A stretch of 46,939 nt of DNA, from NCBI GenBank assembly GCA_030148985.1, contig JASBSJ010000037.1:1-46939 (forward strand), read 5' to 3'. The translations under genes and the position numbers were made by a program. Under the pieces are notes generated by a model that worked only from the letters and a program-made list of their open reading frames with translations, made no database searches and was not told where the DNA came from. The DNA is from Sphingopyxis sp. (GTDB taxonomy: Bacteria > Pseudomonadota > Alphaproteobacteria > Sphingomonadales > Sphingomonadaceae). This document shows, one piece after another, positions 25,703-34,000 of the stretch (within the stretch, counting starts at the first letter, position 1; the number at the start of each line of letters is the position of its first letter).

Positions 25703-27157
25703 ATGACGGCGCACGCTGGGAAGGAGCGCGGCGATCGGCCTTGGACGGCATTTGCCGTCCTTGCGGCGATGCTGTGCGCACTCGCGATCGCAGCCTTCGT
25801 CTATGCTCCTCCCGCGCAGTCGCAGGGCGAAAGCGCCGCGCGCTACACCGGCGTTGCCTCGTGCGCCGGATCGACCTGCCACGGCCGGATGGAGGGCGAC
25901 GGCACCGTCGTCCGCCAGGACGAGCTGATGAAATGGCAGGAACCCTCGACCCCCGGCGGCGCGCACAGCCGCGCCTGGGCGGTGCTGAACAACGGTCGCA
26001 GCCGGTTCATCGCGCGCAATCTGGGCATCGGCGATCCGGCGACGGCGCAAATGTGCCTCGGCTGCCACGCCACTGCGGGAGCCGTGGCCGCGAAGGGCGC
26101 GGTGCGCGGCACGGTGCCGCTCGAAGATGGCGTCGGCTGCGAATCATGCCATGGCCCCGCGGGCGGCTGGCTGGCCAGCCATTATGCCGGGGTCGGCACC
26201 AATGCCGATCCTGATCGTGAAATGCACGAGAAACATCTCGCCAACCTGTCGGCGGGGCTCAAGAAGCTCGAGGATCCGGTGGTGCGCGCGGGCGTGTGCG
26301 TCGATTGCCACTTCGGATCGGCGACCGACGGTCAGTTCGTCACCCACCGCATCATGGCGGCAGGACATCCGCGCATATCGTTCGAGCTCGACCTCTTCTC
26401 CTCGCTGCAGGCGCACCATCAGGAGGATGCCGATTATGGCTGGCGCAAGTTCGGCGCGGCGAACCGGCGCACCGACCATGTCCAGATGTGGGCGGTGGGA
26501 CAGGCGACCGCGATCGAACGCAGCCTCGCGCTGTTCCAGACGCGCCGCGGAACCGAGGGCATGTTCCCCGAATTTTATTTCCTCGACTGCCACAGCTGCC
26601 ACCGCCGTATCTTCGATCAGGCGAAGCCCGTGCGCACCGGGCTCGACAATCCGGGTCGCAACCTCCCCGAAGGCATGCCGCCCTATAATGATGAAAATCT
26701 CATCATGCTCGCCGCCGCGGCGCGCATGGCCTCGCCCGCGCTTGCCGACCAGCTCGCGGCGCGCACCGCGGCCTTCCACAAGGCGATGGCCACCGACCGG
26801 GCGAGCGCGGTTGCGGCCGCGGCACAGCTTTCGCAGACGGTCGCGGCGCTGAAAAGCGCGTTCGCGTCGCGCACTTTCTCGGGCACCGATGCCTTCGCGA
26901 TGGTCGATGCCATCGCGGCGAAGGCAATCAGCGACCGCTACACCGACTATTCGGGGTCGCAGCAGGCGGTGATGGGGGTCGATACGCTGCTGGGCGCGAT
27001 GGTCTCGTCGGGGCGGATCACCGTCGGCGCGGCGGCGGGCATTCGCGGCGACATCGACCGCGCCTATGCCGCGGTGAAGGATCCCAATGGCTATAAGCCC
27101 GCCGAATTTCAGGCCTCGTTCGGCAGCGCCGTGCGCGCGATCGGGGCGCTCAGATAA
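25703..27157 (+). CDS. Five-haem c-type cytochrome
   Basis: A 484-residue exported protein with a hydrophobic N-terminal segment (residues about 14-34) that acts as signal peptide or anchor. Haem c sites: CAGSTCH (residues 54-60, an unusual CX4CH), CLGCH (118-122), CESCH (146-150), CVDCH (199-203) and CHSCH (296-300). Many further histidines (HH, GHPR, THR) could be distal ligands. The N-terminal two thirds resemble the cytochrome c554-type multihaem fold; the last 170 residues are helical and haem-free. The ATG at 25703 follows AAAAGGGG. It is the first of four tightly spaced genes and probably hands electrons to or from the larger cytochrome at 31066. Specific partners and substrate are not known. 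Confidence 0.88.
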   Translation: MTAHAGKERGDRPWTAFAVLAAMLCALAIAAFVYAPPAQSQGESAARYTGVASCAGSTCHGRMEGDGTVVRQDELMKWQEPSTPGGAHSRAWAVLNNGRSRFIARNLGIGDPATAQMCLGCHATAGAVAAKGAVRGTVPLEDGVGCESCHGPAGGWLASHYAGVGTNADPDREMHEKHLANLSAGLKKLEDPVVRAGVCVDCHFGSATDGQFVTHRIMAAGHPRISFELDLFSSLQAHHQEDADYGWRKFGAANRRTDHVQMWAVGQATAIERSLALFQTRRGTEGMFPEFYFLDCHSCHRRIFDQAKPVRTGLDNPGRNLPEGMPPYNDENLIMLAAAARMASPALADQLAARTAAFHKAMATDRASAVAAAAQLSQTVAALKSAFASRTFSGTDAFAMVDAIAAKAISDRYTDYSGSQQAVMGVDTLLGAMVSSGRITVGAAAGIRGDIDRAYAAVKDPNGYKPAEFQASFGSAVRAIGALR

Positions 27158-27161
27158 GATC

Positions 27162-29138
27162 ATGCGAAGCAGCAGCCATCTTTTCCGTTCGGGCGCGCTT
27201 GCCGCGATGAGTGCGCTGCTGCTGACATCGTGCGGCGGCGGGGGCGGCGGCGGCACCCCCACGCCATCGCCGACACCGACCCCGACCCCCACGCCGACCG
27301 GCGGGCTCTACACCCCGCCCGCCGCCGAATCGCTCAGCGTGGGCGACGTGCAGACGATCCTCGCCAACGCGATATCAGAAGCGCAGGCGCGCGGCCTCCC
27401 CTCGGTGATCGCGGTGACCGACCGCGTCGGCAATGTGCTCGGCGTCTTTCGCATGACCGGCGCGGCGGCGACGGCGACGACTTCGGCGGCGCCCAATGGC
27501 GACAATATCGACGCGCAGAACGTCACCTTTCCGGCCGAAGGCGGCGCGATCGCGAAGGCGGTGACCGGCGCCTACCTCTCGAGCGGCGGCAACGCCTTTT
27601 CGACGCGCACCGCAAGCCAGATCGTGCAGGAACATTTCCCGCCCGCGCCGACCACGGTCGGCCTCGAAAGCGGCCCGCTGTTCGGCGTGCAGTTCAGCCA
27701 GCTTCCGTGCAGCGACTTGTCGGCGCGCTTCGGCGCGGCGGGCGGCGCGGCGCTGATCGGCCCCAAACGCTCGCCGCTCGGCCTCGCCGCCGACCCCGGC
27801 GGGCTGCCGCTCTACAAAAATGGCGTGCTCGTCGGCGGCATCGGCGTAATGGGCGACGGCGTCTATGGCAGCGACCCCAATATCCTCGACATCGATGACG
27901 ATGACGAGGAATTCATCGCGCTGGCCGGCACGCGCGGGTTTCAGCCGCCCGAAACGATCGTCGCCGACCGGATTGCCGTCGACGGTACGACGCTGCGCTT
28001 TTCGGACGCGACCTTCGCCGGGGTGATGACCGGCGGCGGCGCCAGTTTTGCCAGCCTCAATGGCAGCGCGGGCAATCTGGTCGCGGTCATCGGCTATGCC
28101 AATGCCGCGATCACCGCAGGGGTCGCTTATGGCAGCGAAGCGTCGGGCATCCGCGCCTCGACCCCGGCCGAATTTTCGAATCGCGACGCCTTCATCCTCA
28201 CTGACGGCAGCGGCACGAACCGCTACCCGATCCGCGCCGCCACCGACGGCGCCAGCGTCGCCGCGCCGCTGACCGCGGCCGAGGCGCGCGCGGTGCTCGA
28301 GGAAGCCTTTACCGTGATGAGCCGCGCGCGCGCGCAGATCCGCCGCCCGCTCGACAGCCGCGCGCAGGTGACGATCAGCCTCGTCGACACACACGGCGCG
28401 GTGCTCGGCATCGTCCGCTCGCCCGACGCGCCGATCTTCGGCACCGACGTCAGCTTGCAGAAAGCGCGCACCGCCGCCTTTTTCTCGGGTCCGCAAGCCG
28501 CCGCCGAACTCTCGGCCAACGCCAGCGCCGACGTCGCCGCCTTCGTGCCTGCGGTGCGCAGTTTCCTGAACGATCCCGCCGCGCTCACCGGCACCATCGC
28601 CTTCGCCGACCGCTCGGGCGGCAATCTGTCGCGCCCCTATTTCCCCGACGGCGAGGTGGGACGCCCGCAGGGCCCGCTGTCGCGCCCGATCGCGCAGTTC
28701 AACCCCTTCTCGACCGGGCTGCAATCGGCGCTGATTATCGGCAACCTCGGCGCGCATCTGGGCTTCGTGTCGGGCGCAAGTCCGACCGACACGCCGCAGC
28801 GCTGCACCACCCTGCCCGACGCCGCGCCGGGGCAGAACCGGCTCCAGAACGGTATCCAGATCTTCCCCGGATCGGTCCCCATCTATCGCGGCTCGACGCT
28901 CGTCGGCGCGATCGGCGTATCGGGCGACGGCATCGACCAGGACGATATGATCAGCTTTCTGGGCGCGCACAATGGCGGCGCGCGCGTCGGCGGCATCGGC
29001 AATGCGCCGAAAGCGATCCGCGCCGATAATGTCGTCGTGACGCTCGCCGACAATCGCACGGTGCGCCTGCGCTATATCAGCTGCCCCTTCGCGCCCTTCC
29101 TCGACACGGCGCAGCAAAATGTCTGCGACGGGCTATAG
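27162..29138 (+). CDS. Lipoprotein with two GlcG/HbpS-like (DUF336) domains
   Basis: A 658-residue predicted lipoprotein. The lipobox LLTSC puts the modified cysteine at residue 24, followed by a glycine run and a Thr-Pro linker. Two copies of a GlcG/HbpS-like fold follow. The first (residues about 45-300) includes SVIAVTDRVGNVLGVFRM. The second (about 385-650) includes QVTISLVDTHGAVLGIVRS, AAFFSGPQAA and VGAIGVSGDGIDQDD. Proteins of this fold bind haem or small cofactors (HbpS in Streptomyces). An acidic stretch DIDDDDEEF near residue 245 may bind calcium. It starts 4 bases after the cytochrome stop and ends 3 bases before the barrel gene. A cofactor-binding accessory of the cytochrome complex is the simplest reading; no activity can be assigned. 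Confidence 0.82.
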   Translation: MRSSSHLFRSGALAAMSALLLTSCGGGGGGGTPTPSPTPTPTPTPTGGLYTPPAAESLSVGDVQTILANAISEAQARGLPSVIAVTDRVGNVLGVFRMTGAAATATTSAAPNGDNIDAQNVTFPAEGGAIAKAVTGAYLSSGGNAFSTRTASQIVQEHFPPAPTTVGLESGPLFGVQFSQLPCSDLSARFGAAGGAALIGPKRSPLGLAADPGGLPLYKNGVLVGGIGVMGDGVYGSDPNILDIDDDDEEFIALAGTRGFQPPETIVADRIAVDGTTLRFSDATFAGVMTGGGASFASLNGSAGNLVAVIGYANAAITAGVAYGSEASGIRASTPAEFSNRDAFILTDGSGTNRYPIRAATDGASVAAPLTAAEARAVLEEAFTVMSRARAQIRRPLDSRAQVTISLVDTHGAVLGIVRSPDAPIFGTDVSLQKARTAAFFSGPQAAAELSANASADVAAFVPAVRSFLNDPAALTGTIAFADRSGGNLSRPYFPDGEVGRPQGPLSRPIAQFNPFSTGLQSALIIGNLGAHLGFVSGASPTDTPQRCTTLPDAAPGQNRLQNGIQIFPGSVPIYRGSTLVGAIGVSGDGIDQDDMISFLGAHNGGARVGGIGNAPKAIRADNVVVTLADNRTVRLRYISCPFAPFLDTAQQNVCDGL

Positions 29139-29141
29139 GCG

Positions 29142-31064
29142 ATGATGACGGGGGGCAGCCTTTGGCCGGTGATCGCGACACTCGCGGCGCAGGGTGCGCC
29201 GGGGGCCGATGCACCGCCACCGCTCGCCCCTGATGACCCGCCGGTCGATGCCACGCCTGCCGAGCAACCCGCCGAAGACCTCACCCCGCCCCCGCCGCCG
29301 GTCGATTGGCAGGAGATGGTGCCGGACGACCTCGTCACCGATATCATCGAGGGTCGTCGCCGCCCCGGCTATCGCCCCGACCTGCCCGACGCGCTGTCCC
29401 AGGACAATGTCGGCGCATTGCGCCCGCCGCCGCCGCAGGCGTTTCCGGGGATCGAGGACCAGTTGCCCGTCCCCGACCGCTGGCGCCTCATCGAGACATT
29501 GGGCGTCGTCAAGGAACGCTGGTTCGACCCCTATCACCAGAACACGCTGAAGGGCGACCGCGCGATCGATCCCGACAAGGTCAAATGGCTGCCGATCAAG
29601 GGCGACGACTGGTTCTTCGTCGCCAATGCGGTGTCCGACACGGTGTTCGAACCGCGCACCTTTCCGATTCCCGTCGGCGTCCAGACGACCGAGCGGCCGG
29701 GCAGCCTCGACGTGTTCGGCAAGGACCGCAGCTTCGTCTTTGCGCAAACCTTCATCGTCGGTGCCGCGCTAATCAAGGGATCGACCGCCTTCAAGCCGCC
29801 CGATGTCGAATATCGCGTCACCCTCGCCTATCAGGCCACTTATGTCGACGTGCCCGAACGGCGCGTGCTCGACGTGCGCCCGTCTAAGCCCAGCCATCGT
29901 TACGACAGCTTCCTGGGGGTGCAGGAATTGTTCGTCGACAAGCATCTCGGCAACACGTCCGACCGTTATGATTTCTATTCGGTGCGGCTCGGGATCCAGC
30001 CGTTCCAGAGCGATTTTCGCGGCTTCCTGTTCAACGACAGCCAGCTGGGACTGCGCTTCTTCGGCAATCGCGACAACAACCGCTTCCAGTATAATTTCGC
30101 GGCCTTCTGGCGGCTCGAAAAGGACACCAACTCGGGCCTTAACGACATCACCCAGACGCCGCGCGACGATTTCATCCTCACCGCCAACCTCTATCGCCAG
30201 GATTTTCCGGTCGTCGGGCTGACCAGTCAGGTCAGCGTGACGTACAATATGAACCGCGAAAAGAATGACGTGCAGATCGATCACAACGGCTTTCCGGTGC
30301 GCCCGGCGCTGATCGGCGACTTGCGCGGGCGCGAATATGACGTCGTTTACCTGGGCTACAGCGCCGATGGCCGCATCGGGCGGATCAACGTCACGGCGAG
30401 CTTCTACGCCGCGCTGGGCGAGGACCGGAACAGCTTTTTCACGAGCCAGCCCGCCGAAATCCGTGCGGGCTTTGGCGCGGTCGAACTCAGTTACGATTAC
30501 GACTGGATGCGCTTTCGCCTGTCGGGGCTTTATGCCACCGGCGATGGCGACCCCTATAACAAGACCGAGGGCGGCTTCGACGCGATCTTTGAAAATCCGA
30601 TCTTCGGCGGCGCCGACACCAGTTACTGGATTCGCCAGACGATCCCCTTTGCGGGCGGCGGGCGCGTGATCTCGATCAACGGCCGCAACGGCATTTTGAA
30701 CTCGCTGCGCTCGTCGAAGGAAGAGGGGCAGTCGAACTTCAACAATCCCGGCACCATCTTCATCGGCGCGGGCGCCGATTTCGACCTGTCGCCGCAGACG
30801 CGCGTCAGCCTCAACGCCAACCATCTGTGGTTCGAGAATACCTCCTCGCTCCAGGCACTGCGCGTCGAGGGGTCGATCCCCAAGGACATCGGTTTTGACC
30901 TGTCGGTCGCGGCGATCTGGCGGCCGAAAGCGACGCAGAATATCGTCGGCCGCCTCAGCGCCGCGGTGCTGCTGCCCGGCGACGGTTTCAAGGATCTGTT
31001 CGACAACAAGCAGAAGAACGACGCCTATGTGTCGATCCTCGCCAATGTGATTTTGAGTTTTTGA
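29142..31064 (+). CDS. Predicted outer-membrane beta-barrel protein of the cytochrome operon
   Basis: A 640-residue protein of no family I can name. A weak signal-like segment (SLWPVIATLAAQG) is followed by a proline- and acid-rich stretch (residues about 20-55), a soluble region (60-160), and then about 450 residues of alternating polar and aromatic strands separated by turns (for example RVTLAYQATYVDV, FQYNFAAFWRLE, DFILTANLYRQDF, INVTASFYAALG, VELSYDYDW). It ends NVILSF, with the C-terminal phenylalanine typical of BAM-assembled barrels. No TonB box or plug is seen. It lies between a lipoprotein gene and the ten-haem cytochrome gene (1 base after its stop), the position a porin has in porin-cytochrome conduits. 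The two ATG codons at 29142 and 29145 are both possible starts. Confidence 0.75.
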   Translation: MMTGGSLWPVIATLAAQGAPGADAPPPLAPDDPPVDATPAEQPAEDLTPPPPPVDWQEMVPDDLVTDIIEGRRRPGYRPDLPDALSQDNVGALRPPPPQAFPGIEDQLPVPDRWRLIETLGVVKERWFDPYHQNTLKGDRAIDPDKVKWLPIKGDDWFFVANAVSDTVFEPRTFPIPVGVQTTERPGSLDVFGKDRSFVFAQTFIVGAALIKGSTAFKPPDVEYRVTLAYQATYVDVPERRVLDVRPSKPSHRYDSFLGVQELFVDKHLGNTSDRYDFYSVRLGIQPFQSDFRGFLFNDSQLGLRFFGNRDNNRFQYNFAAFWRLEKDTNSGLNDITQTPRDDFILTANLYRQDFPVVGLTSQVSVTYNMNREKNDVQIDHNGFPVRPALIGDLRGREYDVVYLGYSADGRIGRINVTASFYAALGEDRNSFFTSQPAEIRAGFGAVELSYDYDWMRFRLSGLYATGDGDPYNKTEGGFDAIFENPIFGGADTSYWIRQTIPFAGGGRVISINGRNGILNSLRSSKEEGQSNFNNPGTIFIGAGADFDLSPQTRVSLNANHLWFENTSSLQALRVEGSIPKDIGFDLSVAAIWRPKATQNIVGRLSAAVLLPGDGFKDLFDNKQKNDAYVSILANVILSF

Positions 31065-31065
31065 G

Positions 31066-34000
31066 ATGGTGATGCGCAAACTCTTCGCCCTGCTGGCTTT
31101 TGTCACGCTCTGCGCCGCTTTCGGCGCGAGCGTCGGCCGCGCGGCCGAAGAGGAAAAGCCGCTCAAGATCACCTATCGCTTCACCCCGCCCGCGCCGCGC
31201 GAGCAGAGCGACGCCGACGTCGCGGCGAAATCGGCGGGCTGTTACAGCTGCCACACGCAGACCGACCAGCCGTCGATGCACGCGACCCCGGCGGTCAAGC
31301 TTGGGTGCACCGACTGCCACGGCGGCGATTCGACCTCGCCCGCCGCCTTCGGCAAGCCCGAGCTGGGTTACAAAAGTCCCTATAATATCGCCGCGATGAA
31401 GGTCGCGCATCCGCAGCCGACCCTGCCCGGCACATGGCACGACAGCTCGGCGAATCCCGAGCGCAGCTATACGTTGCTCAACAAGGAAGCCCCCGAATTC
31501 ATCCGCTTCGTGAACCCCAGTGATTACCGCGTCGCGCGCGAAGCGTGCGGGGCGTGCCATATGGAGGTGATCGAGGCGACCGAGCGCTCGCTGATGTCGA
31601 CCGGGGCGATGCTGTGGGGCGGCGCGGCGTATAACAACGGCATCATCCCCTATAAAAACTATATCTTTGGCGAGGCCTATACGCGCACCGGCGATCCCGC
31701 GTGCATCCTCTCGCCCTCGTCGAAACTGACGGCCGAAGAATATGCCGAGGCGTGCAAACCCGCCTTTCCGTCGGACAAGATCTTGACCGACGCCGAAAGG
31801 AAGCGCGGCGCGCTCGCCAAAATGTATCCGCTGCCGCGCTGGAGCGTGATCCCGCCGGGCGACGTCTTTCGCGTGTTCGAGCGCGGCGGGCGCAACATCA
31901 ACACGCAATTTCCCGAAATCGGCCTGCCCAACCCGACGGGACAGATCCAGCGGCTGGAGGAGCCCGGCCGCCCCGACCTCAAGCAATCGAACCGTGGCCC
32001 CGGCACCGGGCTGCGCGTCGCGATCCCCGTGCTCAACATCCACAAGACGCGCCTCAACGATCCCTTCATGTGGTTCATGGGCACCAACGACCAGCCCGGC
32101 GATTATCGCCATTCGGGCTGCGCGGGCTGCCACGTCATCTATGCCAACGACCGCGAGCCGCGCCACAGCCTGACCTATGCGCAGTTCGGCCGCGACGGCG
32201 AGACGGCGACGAGCGATCCGACGATCGCGGAGAAAAAATGGAAGGCCGGTGGGCATGGCGGGGATTCGCATGACGGCGAAGCGCACGCGGCCCCCGACGA
32301 CGGCCATCATGCCGGCGGCGGCCATGGTTCGCTGATCGTCCCCGCGGCGCCGCAGAAGAAGCCGGAGCGGCGCGAATCGGGCCACCCGATCAGCCACGCC
32401 TTCACCCGCGCGATCCCGACCGCGCAGTGCATGACCTGCCACATGCATCAGCCCAATATCTTCCTGAACTCCTACCTCGGCTACACGATGTGGGATTATG
32501 AATCGGACGCGCCGCAGCTGTGGCCCGGCCCCGAAAACACCGCGCCGCGCCCACCGGGGATGAGCGATGCGGAGTATCAGGCGAAATATAAGCAGCAGCG
32601 TTATCCCACCGCCGCCGACGTGCATCAGGTGCTCGAACGCAATCCCGAAGGCGCCGCGCCGCGCGGCCTCTGGGCCGATGTCGAGTTCCTGCGCGACGTC
32701 TATGACGTCAACGACACGAACAGGGACACGCAGTTCGCCGACTATCACGGCCATGGCTGGAACTTCCGCGGCATCTTCAAGCGCGACCGGAGCGGCAATC
32801 TGCTGACCGCCGACGGCAATATGGCAACTTACGGCACCGACAGTGCGCATATCGTCGATCCCACCGATCCCGAAAAATGGCGCAAGAGCTGCGCGCACTA
32901 CAGCGATGCGAAAGAACGCGACCTCTGCCTGCTGAGCGCCGATCCGGGGCGCCCGGGGGTCGAGGGCAAGTTCGTGCCGCCGGGCATCAACCCCGGAAAA
33001 TCGGTGCATATGATGGATATTCACGCCGAAAAGGGGATGCAGTGCGCCGACTGTCACTTCGCGCAGGACGCGCACGGCAACGGCTATATTCAGGGCGAGG
33101 TGGCGAACGCGGTCGAGATCAGCTGCAAGGATTGCCACGGCACCGCCGACGCGCTGCCCAACCTGCTCACCTCCAACGTCGCGGCGCGGCCGCAGGGCAC
33201 GAATCTGGCGCTGCTGCGCAACCCCGACGGGCGCCGCCGTTTCGAATTCCAATATAATGACGATGCCGAGGTGATCGGCCTGATCCAGCGTTCGATCGTC
33301 GATCCCAAGCTCGAATGGCAGGTCAGCCTCGTCAGGCAGGCGGTGACGCCGGGGCCGCATTTCAATGCAAAGGCCGCGCGCGCCAAGCTGATGGCGCGCG
33401 CGGGTAGCGACGACGGCAAGTATGAATGGGGGCCGGGCGTCGCGAAAGAAGACCGCGCGCACGGCGACGACAAGATGACCTGTTTCACCTGTCACCTCAG
33501 TTGGACGACGAGTTGCGGCGGGTGCCATTTGCCGATCGAGGCGAACTGGAAAACCAAGATGCACCATTTCGAGGGCGAGGAGACGCGCAATTTCGCGACC
33601 TACAATCCGCAGGTCGCGCGCGACGAGATGTTCCAGCTCGGCCGCCACCAGCTCACCAAGCCCGGCGAGCCCGGCCCCAACGGCGAAGTGCGCGGCATCA
33701 TCACTCCCGTCCGCTCGACCTCGGCGCTGATCCTGTCATCGACGAACATCAACCGCGAGCGCATCTATATCCAGCAACCGCCGATTTCGTCGGCGGGCTA
33801 TTCGAGCCAGGCCTTTGCCCCGCATTTCCCGCACACGGTGCGGCGCCAGGAAACCAAGCAGTGCAGCGACTGTCACATCTCGGCCGCCGACGACAATAAT
33901 GCGATCATGTCGCAGCTGCTGTTGCTCGGCACCAATTTCGTCAATTTTGTCGGGCTCAATGTCTGGTCGGGGATGGAGGATGGTTTCCAGGCGACGCGCG

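Noticed and set aside
30988..33648. An 886-codon open frame antisense to the ten-haem cytochrome
   Set aside because: The sense strand has a signal peptide, ten haem sites and a propeller; the antisense product shows no motif.
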